A DNA stretch of 33,756 bases from a virus: positions 1 through 33,756 of the IMG/VR virus record IMGVR_UViG_3300029787_000180. One strand, written 5' to 3'. The notes beneath the pieces are model-generated. The model worked only from the letters and a program-made list of their open reading frames with translations. It had not been told where the DNA came from and did no database searches. Shown here in pieces: positions 10,595-18,322 of this stretch (position 1 is the stretch's first letter; the number at the start of each line of letters is the position of its first letter). A program made the translations under genes and the position numbers.

Positions 10595-11067
10595 TATGTC
10601 GGTGTAGTCCCTAGAATTGGCCCTTGCGATTGAGCCGCGCCAATGCCCATTGCTACGTTTCCAATAGCCGATAGTGTTCCCATCCGTACCGCTGCTCGAC
10701 CAGCCGCTTGTGCATTTGCTGCGTTTGCGTTGCCTTGAAGTATCGCGTTCTCAGCGTTTAGGTCTAAAGTGCGTAGCTCTCCTAACGCCCTAGAGGTAGA
10801 CGCCAGATTTATCATTCGCTTCGTTTCATTTCCCTTGAACGCCAAGATGCCACCCGCCGCCGCTCTAGCACTCGTTGCTGCCATCGCTCGGTTGAGTTCG
10901 CGCAATCTTTCAATGCCTTCTCGCTTATAGTTTATCGCATCTTGTCGGCCTTTAATTTTCTCATTGTATGCTTGCTGTTCATATTGAGCTTGTTGCGCCT
11001 GAGCTTGTCCGATTTGGGCTATGCCACTAATCACACTCCCGGCAATCATCATAATAGGTGCGCTCAT
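10594..11067 (-). CDS. Small internal virion protein, T7 gp14-like, 157 aa
   Basis: It opens with a hydrophobic segment (residues 3-22), followed by a Gln/Ala-rich helix (QAQAQQAQYEQQAYNEK) and a second small-residue hydrophobic segment near residues 122-150. This Ala/Gln-rich, membrane-prone composition and the position directly after tail tubular protein B match the small ejection protein of T7-like phages (gp14), which forms the outer-membrane channel during DNA entry. The start overlaps the upstream stop (ATGA). Sequence identity to T7 itself is not visible, so the analogy is structural and positional. Confidence 0.72.
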   Translation of the reverse strand: MSAPIMMIAGSVISGIAQIGQAQAQQAQYEQQAYNEKIKGRQDAINYKREGIERLRELNRAMAATSARAAAGGILAFKGNETKRMINLASTSRALGELRTLDLNAENAILQGNANAANAQAAGRAAVRMGTLSAIGNVAMGIGAAQSQGPILGTTPT

Positions 11068-13142
11068 GTTCCTACACTCACTTTATAGTCCAGTGCCAAA
11101 ACCGTGAAGAAAACAGGTTGATCTTGGCTGATGGTTATTTGTCCTTCTCGGTCATAACCAAGAAAACCTTGTACTTTTTTAACGCCCGTAAAAGTTGGGA
11201 CGCCGCCACTGCCTGACACGGTTGTTGCCAGATTAATACTCTTTGAATTGATCGTAATGTTTTGTGATCTTGATAAAATTGGAGTAACTTCAAGAATACG
11301 TTTTTTGGTAGACTGCATACTGCCCGAGGGCAAACGTAGCTCTAGCGGTTGAGTTTTTACAGTCGGCGTATAGCTTAAACCAACCTCCACATAGGTTGAG
11401 GGAACACCGCCTATCGTCACCGCATTAGATGCTACTGTTTGGTCTGTATCTACGATATCATCCCGAATAATTTTGACCGTTTTACCATTGAGATGAAATA
11501 TACTCCCGGCCGTAGTGTTAGTAGGTAACGATTGATCCGGGGCAGTTGATCCGCTGCGATACTGAATAGAACTATCGGTAGTCCGGTCATCGTCAAAGAC
11601 TTCCAAATAATATTTTGTAGCACCGCCGATTGTACGCTTGACTACCACGTAAATCGTATCCTGATCTACCGCAACATCAACGAAAGTTCCATCAGTAGAC
11701 CAGTTGGCAGGTGCAACTATTTGCTGCGCTCTATTCAGCGTAAATGCAGTTATTGTACCAGCAAACCCGGTTGATTGCGCCCTATATCCCGTTGTGGATG
11801 TACCGTTGACGATTAACAAAAGATCGCCTTCAGAAGTGTCGGTTGCATTTCTCAAGGCCATGCGTTGAGGATCAAGGATCATGTGAGAGTTAAGTAAAGA
11901 AATATTGTTTGCTACGTACGAAAGCTCACTGTCGGAGAACAGCATTTCTCGAAGTGATTTACCCTCTCTCTGAATAAACAGCGTACCTCCTTCAGACGCT
12001 TGGGGCATAATACCAAATTTTGAGCCGCGTCTGGTAGCTGATTTGATCGTAATGTTGCTCGGAGTGATTGGGTCTAAATCCGCTTGAGGTACAAAGAACT
12101 CAGCTCCCGTAGTAAAGATTTGCAAGTCACGGCCAGAGCGTAACCCGGTAATAGCATTAACGCTATCCGTAGAAAGCGTAACTTTGATTGCATCATCATC
12201 TAAGCCTTCAGCCGCTTTGAAGTTAAAGAAGTCACCGACCTTAGAACCGAATAATGTAGCGGGTTCGCTTAGACTGCCACCAAAGTAAAGACGCCCTTCA
12301 TGGAAACTGCAAGTGCGCGGAAATCCTCGAGTTGTTGAAAACGCATCCTCGTAGCCTTCTTCAAGCTCCCAATCTCCGGACGCTATTGCATCAGTGCTAA
12401 AAAAAGGAACCTCGGTTATCACCTCAACTTCGGTACCAGAATTTTGTTTAATGATCCTAGCCCGACCAAATCCACTAAGTACATTGATAAACTGATCGAC
12501 ATGAGAGCTAGTAAAAATAGAACTTCCGGCAGTCACTTTAGTCGTACCGGAGACTGCCGCCGCCGTGATCGTTGCAGACGGGTTTGACGTAGTAAGAGTA
12601 AAAGCTGTTTTTGGCTTGGTTAAGCTTAAAGCTGATCCTGTCCAAGTTGAGTTATTTGCACCACGTACCAGCTTGAAAGGGGCAAAGTCTTCATTAGTAA
12701 CAATCAAAGTATCCGCTGATTGCGTAAAATAGGTTTTGTTCATATCAATCGAACCACTGCCTACTATTGTACCAACGCCAAACTGATAATAGTTGAGAGA
12801 GCCACCATTTAAGTTTTCAAGAACGACCTGATCAGCGATAAAACGAAATCGAATAGCTGCACTACCTCCCGAGGGAGTGTGAACAGAAGCTAAAATCATA
12901 AAGTTCTGTGTTGTGCTAAACTCAAACGGTATAAGCATCACGCCGTTCTGTGGGTTGTCGGAAGTAAAATCGGTAACAAACCTTAGACCCGGACGCCGCG
13001 TAAACCCCCCCGTTGGCTCGAACTCTACATTCTGAGCGAGTGAAACAGATGCGTAGTATTGGGTGAGATCAGTGCGGCCGCGCAAGAGCGGGTCCATCTC
13101 CCCCCCGGTAAAAGCATTTTGGATTGCTTGAAATCTACTCAA
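11064..13142 (-). CDS. Tail tubular protein B (nozzle), T7 gp12-like, 692 aa
   Basis: This forms the distal tail tube of the short tail. The N-terminus carries the family hallmark QNAFTGGEMDPLLRGRTDL followed by a Tyr-rich segment and RRPGLRFV. The middle contains FHEGRLYFGG and a DD-rich region, as in tail nozzle/stabilisation proteins. The start is a TTG at 13142 preceded by GAGGTG, overlapping the upstream stop (TTGA). The later ATG at residue 17 would delete part of the conserved N-terminus and is unlikely. At 692 aa it is slightly smaller than T7 gp12 (794 aa). Confidence 0.93.
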   Translation of the reverse strand: MSRFQAIQNAFTGGEMDPLLRGRTDLTQYYASVSLAQNVEFEPTGGFTRRPGLRFVTDFTSDNPQNGVMLIPFEFSTTQNFMILASVHTPSGGSAAIRFRFIADQVVLENLNGGSLNYYQFGVGTIVGSGSIDMNKTYFTQSADTLIVTNEDFAPFKLVRGANNSTWTGSALSLTKPKTAFTLTTSNPSATITAAAVSGTTKVTAGSSIFTSSHVDQFINVLSGFGRARIIKQNSGTEVEVITEVPFFSTDAIASGDWELEEGYEDAFSTTRGFPRTCSFHEGRLYFGGSLSEPATLFGSKVGDFFNFKAAEGLDDDAIKVTLSTDSVNAITGLRSGRDLQIFTTGAEFFVPQADLDPITPSNITIKSATRRGSKFGIMPQASEGGTLFIQREGKSLREMLFSDSELSYVANNISLLNSHMILDPQRMALRNATDTSEGDLLLIVNGTSTTGYRAQSTGFAGTITAFTLNRAQQIVAPANWSTDGTFVDVAVDQDTIYVVVKRTIGGATKYYLEVFDDDRTTDSSIQYRSGSTAPDQSLPTNTTAGSIFHLNGKTVKIIRDDIVDTDQTVASNAVTIGGVPSTYVEVGLSYTPTVKTQPLELRLPSGSMQSTKKRILEVTPILSRSQNITINSKSINLATTVSGSGGVPTFTGVKKVQGFLGYDREGQITISQDQPVFFTVLALDYKVSVGT

Positions 13143-13771
13143 CCGCGCACCTCTACTAGCATATAATCAGCAATCACGCTCGGGGTCTGTCCCGCGCTGT
13201 CAATGTTCATAGCTTGGCGAAGATATCCACCACGACCGCCTTCGGAGGGAGTGCCGATAGCGTCCGTTTTCCACCTCTGCATCTTGGTAGTCTGATCAGT
13301 GATAGGCTCGGCTAGATGCCAAGCTAGCTGATAAGCTAAGAGCTGAACAAAGTAGGTAGGCATATTGCCTTCGCTAACAGCCTTTTGATAATCAATGGTG
13401 ATCGCTGTTTCATCAGTAAACAAAACTGCTCCACCGACAGATGATTGCCCGATTTCCCAGTTTTTAATTATTCCAGAACCCGCCGTTGTACTGGTACGAA
13501 CCGCCCGAGGAACGCCTGTTACCATGTCATTTGGGAGCGTATATTGATAAGTCCACTCGCTTACTGGTGTAGTTGACTCTCTTGATAAAGTAGCCTTCGC
13601 AATGGTGAAGCTCCAAGGATAAAGTCCAAACGTAGAAAGCTTCACCTCATCGTAAATATTGTTGCAAATAGTTGCGGCATCAGAACCGTCCGAAAAACTT
13701 GTTATTGAAGATGCTCCGAGATAGGTGAGGGCTTTGTTACAAATTCCTACGTCAGTATCGCCAGATGCCAT
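13139..13771 (-). CDS. Tail tubular protein A (portal-tail adaptor), T7 gp11-like, 210 aa
   Basis: Head-completion adaptor that binds the portal and receives the tail tube. Family features are CNKALTYLGA near the N-terminus, LYPWSFTIAKATL at about residues 50-62, YQYTLPNDM at about 75 and a C-terminal AYQLAWHLAEPIT helix (about 146-158). The ATG at 13771 has TTGGAG eight bases upstream. It is the first gene after the hairpin at 13783-13811, so it probably depends on read-through from the capsid unit or on a weak promoter. Its length of 210 aa is close to T7 gp11 (196 aa). Confidence 0.92.
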   Translation of the reverse strand: MASGDTDVGICNKALTYLGASSITSFSDGSDAATICNNIYDEVKLSTFGLYPWSFTIAKATLSRESTTPVSEWTYQYTLPNDMVTGVPRAVRTSTTAGSGIIKNWEIGQSSVGGAVLFTDETAITIDYQKAVSEGNMPTYFVQLLAYQLAWHLAEPITDQTTKMQRWKTDAIGTPSEGGRGGYLRQAMNIDSAGQTPSVIADYMLVEVRG

Positions 13772-13782
13772 TTACTATCTCC

Positions 13783-13811
13783 AAAAAAGGGAAGGGGGCG
13801 CGAACACCCCC
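13783..13811 (-). terminator. Putative intrinsic terminator with UUCG tetraloop after the capsid unit
   Basis: On the minus strand a 7-bp stem GGGGGUG / CGCCCCC closes on a UUCG tetraloop (stem 13794-13800 with 13805-13811), followed by UUCCC and a run of six U. It lies six bases downstream of the stop of the 91-aa capsid-associated gene and just before tail tubular A. The U-run begins five bases from the stem, so termination may be partial. Confidence 0.7.
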
Positions 13812-13817
13812 AACTCA

Positions 13818-14093
13818 TTAGTCACTATCAGTCATAGCAACTGTAGTACCATCGGTTACGTCCACAACGCCCGAGGCGTTGCTTGCCACCATAACAATCG
13901 ACATGGTGGGCGTGTTATTGTCGTAAACAAAAATAACATCACCTACCGCTAGTAGCTGAGAAGCATCGTTAAAATACCCCTCAGTGTTGATAGTTGCGAT
14001 TGCGTCCGCTGACGTGTAGCTCCACATTGCTGAGTTGCTACCTTTCTTGGACTGACCGCCGATAGGGTTAAGACCCGTGTTTGCATATGCCAT
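13818..14093 (-). CDS. Capsid-associated (decoration-like) protein, 91 aa
   Basis: A small beta-rich protein directly downstream of the major capsid gene (10-base gap) with a strong AGGAGG Shine-Dalgarno. Features are TGLNPIGGQSKKG at the N-terminus, a SADAIATINTEGYF segment, LAVGDVIFVYD and ASGVVDVTD near the C-terminus. I recall this compact pattern from small proteins following the capsid gene in marine podoviruses. Head decoration or capsid stabilisation is the likely role, inferred from position. It shares the insulated capsid transcription unit between the terminators at 15135-15162 and 13783-13811. Confidence 0.72.
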   Translation of the reverse strand: MAYANTGLNPIGGQSKKGSNSAMWSYTSADAIATINTEGYFNDASQLLAVGDVIFVYDNNTPTMSIVMVASNASGVVDVTDGTTVAMTDSD

Positions 14094-14103
14094 GATCTAC
14101 CTC

Positions 14104-14952
14104 CTATTCGTCACAAATAACATCAACGAGTGCATCAGTATCGATCACAACCGAACCCATTGAGAGCATTGCTGTAACCAAGAAAGATGTTTTCTCAGGG
14201 ATGTAATTTATTTCAGTTTTCGGCGCGATACCCACGGCACAACCAAGAGCCGAGCGATGGAAAGCAAAACAAGTCCGATCTCCCGAGGAAAGCGGCAAGC
14301 CACCCTCATCTCTGTCACCGACCACATGGAAGGTGAAACCGAGCATTGTATTGATTTGACCACCGACTAAAGCCTGTACAGTCTGAAAGTCGCTCGAAAT
14401 CGCTCTTTCATCACCAAGCAAGCCGGATAGGTTATTTGCATGAATGACGAAATGACGATCCGTTGCCGGAACGGACTTGGCATCAAGTGCTTTCTTTGCT
14501 GCGAGTATCTTACCAACATTTAGGTCAGAGTTCGCCGCACTTCCAGAAGTCACCACCGTTTTAGCGACCGTGGACCCGGCTGATGCGGTATTAAGTGCAT
14601 CAATCAAAATTTGGTCTTCTCTTCGACCGATTGCATTACCTACAACTTGCGCCAGCTCTTGACGCTCATCGAAGTTAATCTTTTGCTGATTGAAGATATC
14701 GCTATATTCAGCCGCTACGTAATCAGTCAATGAAACTGACACTTGGCTAAACGCTGCATTGATTGGCACTACATCTGTTTGGGGAACCCTAACGGATGCT
14801 TGGCCTTTTCCCACTTTGGGAAACTTTACGGTATCACCCACAACACCAGTTCGCATTCTTGCAGCTCCGCGAAGAACAGCCGCACCTTGGTAGGCTTGGT
14901 GAACTTCTGCTTCAAATAGCTGTACGAATGCCGGGGATAGGTTCGTACTCAT
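14104..14952 (-). CDS. Major capsid protein, 282 aa
   Basis: The shell protein of the head, with a fold expected to be HK97-like. The N-terminus begins with SPAFVQLFEAEVHQAYQ, followed by a basic/Val-rich loop (RTGVVGDTVKFPKVG, about residues 34-48), then VPQTDVVPINAAFS and a long helix with EYSDIFNQQKINFDERQELAQ (spine-helix-like). The C-terminus is a beta region (TEINYIPEKTSF). The ATG at 14952 has AGGA ten bases upstream. The gene sits after scaffold and a terminator, with a structured leader (14993-15056), which suggests separate and strong expression. Confidence 0.92.
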   Translation of the reverse strand: MSTNLSPAFVQLFEAEVHQAYQGAAVLRGAARMRTGVVGDTVKFPKVGKGQASVRVPQTDVVPINAAFSQVSVSLTDYVAAEYSDIFNQQKINFDERQELAQVVGNAIGRREDQILIDALNTASAGSTVAKTVVTSGSAANSDLNVGKILAAKKALDAKSVPATDRHFVIHANNLSGLLGDERAISSDFQTVQALVGGQINTMLGFTFHVVGDRDEGGLPLSSGDRTCFAFHRSALGCAVGIAPKTEINYIPEKTSFLVTAMLSMGSVVIDTDALVDVICDE

Positions 14953-14972
14953 TACGTTTTCCTATAATTAGG

Positions 14973-15089
14973 TTAAACGCCGTTTAGGTTGTCGGGAAAT
15001 CCCCGGCCTCTGGCTACGCGGCCCGTCCGCGCCCGGTGTATTTCTACACGCCAGAGCGGCCCGAGAGGGTTGTCGCTCAATTTTGCCAT
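14973..15089 (-). CDS. Possible 38-aa ORF overlapping the capsid leader RNA structure
   Basis: An open frame of 38 codons starts with ATG GCA AAA TTG and ends 20 bases before the capsid ATG. It would encode an Arg-rich peptide (WRVEIHRARTGRVARGRGF in its middle). There is no convincing Shine-Dalgarno, and its GC content is far above the neighbouring genes because of the stem sequences. It could be a leader peptide, but I favour the RNA structure as the constrained feature. Confidence 0.3.
   Translation of the reverse strand: MAKLSDNPLGPLWRVEIHRARTGRVARGRGFPDNLNGV
14993..15056 (-). ncRNA. Structured leader of the capsid mRNA: three-way junction plus hairpin
   Basis: Read on the minus strand, CTCTGGC (15056-15050) pairs with GCCAGAG (15014-15008). 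Inside are GTGTA-GAAA-TACAC (15049-15036), a perfect 5-bp hairpin with a GNRA tetraloop, then CGGG, then CGCGG-ACGGG-CCGCG (15031-15017), a second perfect 5-bp hairpin, then TA. This makes 17 perfect pairs in 49 bases arranged as a three-way junction. A further 4-bp hairpin (CGGG-GATTT-CCCG, 15005-14993) follows. The GNRA loop exists only in the minus-strand RNA, the sense of the capsid transcript. An 8-bp direct repeat GGTTGTCG (14987-14994 and 15068-15075) flanks the region. No known RNA family was recognised. Confidence 0.62.
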
Positions 15090-15134
15090 TATCACAGTAG
15101 GCGTATTATGTAAAGATACATATTGGTTATGCAC

Positions 15135-15162
15135 AAAAAAAATAGCCGCTGTTATGCGGCTA
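15135..15162 (-). terminator. Intrinsic terminator after the scaffold gene
   Basis: On the minus strand a perfect 7-bp stem TAGCCGC / GCGGCTA (15162-15156 with 15149-15143), loop ATAACA, is followed immediately by eight U (15142-15135). It lies 22 bases downstream of the scaffold stop and upstream of the capsid leader. It should separate capsid transcription from that of the packaging genes. Confidence 0.88.
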
Positions 15163-15184
15163 GTCTTGAGGCAATATTCACGAC

Positions 15185-15994
15185 CTAATTATATCTTCTT
15201 TCAAAATCCTTTTCAACATCTCGAGTAAATTTCATGTCAGTACCATATCGAGGATCAGACATTTTGCTTTGCATGGACCTCCTAAAGTCATCATCCGACA
15301 TTCCAGCCTCGGCTACATCAGCAATAGGTATTTGAGATAAATCACCTGTCATGCCACGCATTTTTTGCATAAGACGCTGACCAATCGCAGAGCCGCCCCA
15401 TACGTTCAACTCTTCACGTTCTTCTTTTGAAATCACGCCCTTTTTTTCCAAACCATCAGCCCAGTTAACATTTGAATTAACTATTGCGTCCGCATTTTGA
15501 CCCAATGCTTTTCGCTCACGCTCTACGTCTAGCTGTATTTGTGCAGTATTCTCACCCGACATTTCAACAATCTGTCCGGCCAGCTCATCAAATGCAGCCT
15601 GATTGATCCCGTACTTTGCCGCCCAGCTTTTATATGTTTCTATTATCGGATCATCGTCAGCGTATCCGGCTTCAGTGAGGGTGTTCATATTATACTCATC
15701 CGGCACTTTATGCTCACCGCCGCGCATTTTCTTTTCAAGCTCTTCATAACCTTTGACGAGGTTTTCTAGGTCCGGGCCTTCTTTTTCATCCCAGAATTTA
15801 TTTGGAAACCACTCCGGCCTTTCATAAATCTCGCTCTCGTCCTCTTCCGACTCGGATTCCGCATCTGCGCGGTGTTCAATAGTTTGACCTTCTTCACTTT
15901 CTTGCTCGGCCTCCATTGCCGCCGCTGCCATCAATCCATCAGGGGCCGGAGCTGCTTCAGCCTCGGTTGTGCCTTCAACTTCTTGATCACTCAT
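15185..15994 (-). CDS. Capsid assembly scaffolding protein, 269 aa
   Basis: Internal scaffold that directs procapsid assembly and then leaves. The first 60 residues are low-complexity and strongly acidic (Glu/Ala/Ser-rich). They are followed by the family pattern PEWFPNKFWDEKEG (about residue 60), LENLVKGYEELEKKMRGG and VPDEYNMNTL. A helical middle and a short basic C-terminus (FTRDVEKDFERRYN) complete the T7 gp9-like architecture. The ATG lies in an 8-base overlap with the upstream gene. The position between portal and capsid is canonical. Confidence 0.9.
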   Translation of the reverse strand: MSDQEVEGTTEAEAAPAPDGLMAAAAMEAEQESEEGQTIEHRADAESESEEDESEIYERPEWFPNKFWDEKEGPDLENLVKGYEELEKKMRGGEHKVPDEYNMNTLTEAGYADDDPIIETYKSWAAKYGINQAAFDELAGQIVEMSGENTAQIQLDVERERKALGQNADAIVNSNVNWADGLEKKGVISKEEREELNVWGGSAIGQRLMQKMRGMTGDLSQIPIADVAEAGMSDDDFRRSMQSKMSDPRYGTDMKFTRDVEKDFERRYN

Positions 15995-16271
15995 TTGCTC
16001 GTTTTATCCTTTGTTCTATTTCTCTTATTATTGAATTTTGGCCTTCTCTTGAATAACCAAAGCTAGCGTCCGCACCGGGAACCCAGCAAGGCTGATCAAG
16101 TGTTATTGACCGCAAGTGCTTCAATACTTCTTTTCCGGCCTCGGTATCAAAACAGCGTTTGAATTTAATATCGAGGTCATCTTTAGTTTTTAGCTGGAGT
16201 TGGGCGACCGTGGAGTTCACGCCATCCCAACCCGGATCATTTATACTACGAATACGGTCAGCATTGCTCAC
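15987..16271 (-). CDS. Bbp19-like small protein between portal and scaffold, 94 aa
   Basis: The sequence FDTEAGKEVLKHLRSIT near residue 41 and FGYSREGQNSIIREIEQRI near the C-terminus match the pattern I know from the Bbp19-like small proteins that sit beside podovirus portal genes. Their function is unestablished. The start is GTG at 16271, overlapping the portal stop as GTGA, with AGGAG nine bases upstream inside the portal gene. No membrane segment or catalytic motif is apparent. Confidence 0.65.
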   Translation of the reverse strand: MSNADRIRSINDPGWDGVNSTVAQLQLKTKDDLDIKFKRCFDTEAGKEVLKHLRSITLDQPCWVPGADASFGYSREGQNSIIREIEQRIKRANE

Positions 16272-17830
16272 TGCATTGTCTCCTCTTGTGTTGCCTCACC
16301 CTCGGGGACCATGCCTTGTTGCTGCGCGGCCATCTTCGCCATCTCCATCATTTGCTCTTGCATCACTTGACGCTCTTCTAGCGTAGTTCTCAGTTTGGCT
16401 GGGACGCCAAGTTGATCAGCGATATAATCGCCAACGGCTTCCATGCGTAGAAGTGTCTGACCAGTTGGTCCTAACATTTGAGAAATCTGCATAAACTGCA
16501 TAACTTCGTTGAGCCTGTCCATGTTTGATGCCATTGCTAATGGACTAACCGGAGTAACGGTTACTTGTAGCCCGTTTATTTTTAACGGCAGATCAATCAT
16601 TCCCATTTCATCCATTAGCTCCATAGTACGCCGGACCACCGGAAACATTGTTTCAGAAATAAGTCTACCGAACGCAGCCCCTAGATTTTGAGACAGTTCT
16701 TTCATACGTTCAACAATTTCAGTTGCACTTCGAGCCGACATATTATCCGGGGGCAAGCTTTCATCTAGTAACGTCTTCTTGATGTTAATCCTCAAATCAT
16801 TACTGACTATCTGTGAAAGGTTAGCGTCCCCGGAGCGTGGCAATGGTTGAAGGGATGGACCCCGAGGACCGCCATTAGAAGATACGCCTATGACCGCACC
16901 GGGAACTATGCTGATAGTTTGGGGATTCAAAACACCATCATCAACGGCAGTAAAGACCCCTCCTATAGAAATGGAAGCATTTTTTAGTGTAAGTTCAACA
17001 ACTTTGTTAAGTGTCTTAATGTCAGGTAGTGCATATAGCACCGGACCACGGCCATATCTTTCGTTACTTGCCTTCATGTATCGAGAGATAACCCAAGGAA
17101 AAGACTTCAAATCACGATGAACTAGCTTGAAATCACCCTCCATTGTAACAATACAATAGTGAATGTTGCCATGCTCGGTATAAGTGGCCTCTATTAACTC
17201 TACCGTTTCGTAAGGGTCTTCTTTGTATTTACTAGATACCTCATCAGGAATATCAGCGTCAGGAAATTCTAGCTGAATATTACGAAACGGTCGCTTGAAC
17301 TTTCTGTAAACAGTATCAACCGATCCATTCGGACCCTCTTCAAATGATAAATGAAAACTAGGTACTGACGTATATCGTATAGGGGTTACATCATCGCCGG
17401 GTTGAATTAACATACAAGCTGTCCCGACCGCCAAATCCAGCAAAAACTCACCCATAGCAAGATCAAAACCGGACTGAGCCATCACGCCAAACATTTTTTC
17501 AGCGTAGAAATCCAAAGCCTGTTGTGCTTGAATTTTTTGCTGATCCGGTATTTCGTTGCCGGGTTCGAGCCGACACCAAGGCCTTTGGGGAGGAAACAAA
17601 GAACTTTGAATACGGTTTGCAAATCTGGCGGTCGAGTGGATTGCGGTGCTATCAAACACCCGTTTCATTTTATTCTGACCCGGAGTATTCCCCTCATAGT
17701 ATCCATCGTAGAGGTTTCGCATGGGCAGGGCGTACTCATACGCCTCTTCATAAATTGATCTCCATTGCTCTTTGTGAGCTTCAGCTTTTTTAAATCGCTG
17801 CTTAATTTGTTCAGTTGTAAGTACAGCCAT
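16268..17830 (-). CDS. Portal (head-tail connector) protein, 520 aa
   Basis: The dodecameric portal through which DNA is packaged and ejected. Recognisable elements of the T7 gp8-like family are the N-terminal helix with EEAYEYALPMRN, then FDSTAIHSTARFANRIQSSLFPPQRPW (broken here into recognisable halves FDSTAI and FANRIQSSLFPP), a central RYMKASNERYGRGPVLYALPDIKTLN region, and MSATE-like ARSATEIVERM. The C-terminus is Met/Gln-rich. The length is close to T7 gp8 (536 aa). The start overlaps the stop of a 46-aa gene (TAATG). Confidence 0.94.
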   Translation of the reverse strand: MAVLTTEQIKQRFKKAEAHKEQWRSIYEEAYEYALPMRNLYDGYYEGNTPGQNKMKRVFDSTAIHSTARFANRIQSSLFPPQRPWCRLEPGNEIPDQQKIQAQQALDFYAEKMFGVMAQSGFDLAMGEFLLDLAVGTACMLIQPGDDVTPIRYTSVPSFHLSFEEGPNGSVDTVYRKFKRPFRNIQLEFPDADIPDEVSSKYKEDPYETVELIEATYTEHGNIHYCIVTMEGDFKLVHRDLKSFPWVISRYMKASNERYGRGPVLYALPDIKTLNKVVELTLKNASISIGGVFTAVDDGVLNPQTISIVPGAVIGVSSNGGPRGPSLQPLPRSGDANLSQIVSNDLRINIKKTLLDESLPPDNMSARSATEIVERMKELSQNLGAAFGRLISETMFPVVRRTMELMDEMGMIDLPLKINGLQVTVTPVSPLAMASNMDRLNEVMQFMQISQMLGPTGQTLLRMEAVGDYIADQLGVPAKLRTTLEERQVMQEQMMEMAKMAAQQQGMVPEGEATQEETMQ

Positions 17831-17970
17831 TATGATTTTTTCTTTCCGAGCATGGCGTAGGCAATCGCAAAAGCTTGCTTTCTGTTTTTAACTTTGCCTT
17901 CTTTCATTATCTGATCAGCTTTTTTGCCAACCATTTTATCCATAGTGCCTTTGTCAAATTTCTTTGCCAT
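17830..17970 (-). CDS. Small basic protein, 46 aa
   Basis: A short gene starting ATG GCA AAG AAA, Lys-rich, with the C-terminal stretch KNRKQAFAIAYAMLGKKKS. I recall similar KxRKQAxAIA endings from tiny proteins scattered through marine phage genomes. Its stop overlaps the portal start (TAATG), which is strong evidence that it is translated. The function is unknown; nucleic-acid binding or virion packaging is possible given its charge. Confidence 0.7.
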   Translation of the reverse strand: MAKKFDKGTMDKMVGKKADQIMKEGKVKNRKQAFAIAYAMLGKKKS

Positions 17971-17973
17971 GTT

Positions 17974-18228
17974 TTACGCCTTCTTATGCCTGTTTGCGAA
18001 GTTTCTAGCTGCTTCTACAGAACCGAAGCCCCAAGCCTTTAGAGCAAGAGCTTTACGGGTAGGGCGTCCCTTTTCGTCTTTCATTGGTCCTTTCATTCCG
18101 GCAAATCTGGCCGCAAATGAAACCCGCCTCGGGGAGGTACCAGTTTTAAGCTTTCGGCCCATGCCAAGGGCTTTTCTACCCTTTTCGTTGAGGCCACCTT
18201 CTTTACTTTGAAACGCCTTTTTTACCAT
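17974..18228 (-). CDS. Small basic protein with GGLNEKGRKA motif (DUF6321-like), 84 aa
   Basis: Features are GGLNEKGRKALG near residue 11, a basic middle, RRVSFAARFAGMKGPMKDEKGRPTRKALALKAWGF and a basic C-terminus. The GGLxxKGR ... RxSFxAR ... GRPTRKxxxLxxW pattern is one I associate with a small phage domain of unknown function (DUF6321). No clear Shine-Dalgarno precedes the ATG, and it overlaps the end of a smaller ORF, so coupling is likely. Three bases separate its stop from the next ATG. Confidence 0.7.
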   Translation of the reverse strand: MVKKAFQSKEGGLNEKGRKALGMGRKLKTGTSPRRVSFAARFAGMKGPMKDEKGRPTRKALALKAWGFGSVEAARNFANRHKKA

Positions 18229-18322
18229 ATTTATTCGCCATCTTCTTTCGAAGCTTGGTCGTCTTGCTGTCCATTTTCTTGCTCAAAGACCCTTTTGCGC
18301 TCTTGGCTCCGTACATCGTCAT
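18203..18322 (-). CDS. Very small basic ORF, 39 aa, good Shine-Dalgarno
   Basis: This starts at ATG ACG ATG TAC with AAGGAG four bases (or ten for the second ATG) upstream and encodes a Lys-rich peptide (GAKSAKGSLSKKMDSK in the middle). It overlaps almost completely, in another frame, with the 43-aa ORF 18231-18362, and its end overlaps the start of the DUF6321-like gene. The composition resembles the other tiny basic proteins in this block, and the ribosome-binding site favours this frame. Confidence 0.5.
   Translation of the reverse strand: MTMYGAKSAKGSLSKKMDSKTTKLRKKMANKYGKKGVSK

Noticed and set aside
14989-15228. Plus-strand 79-codon frame across the capsid leader
   Set aside because: It runs antisense to the capsid leader and scaffold end, has no ribosome-binding site and no family resemblance.
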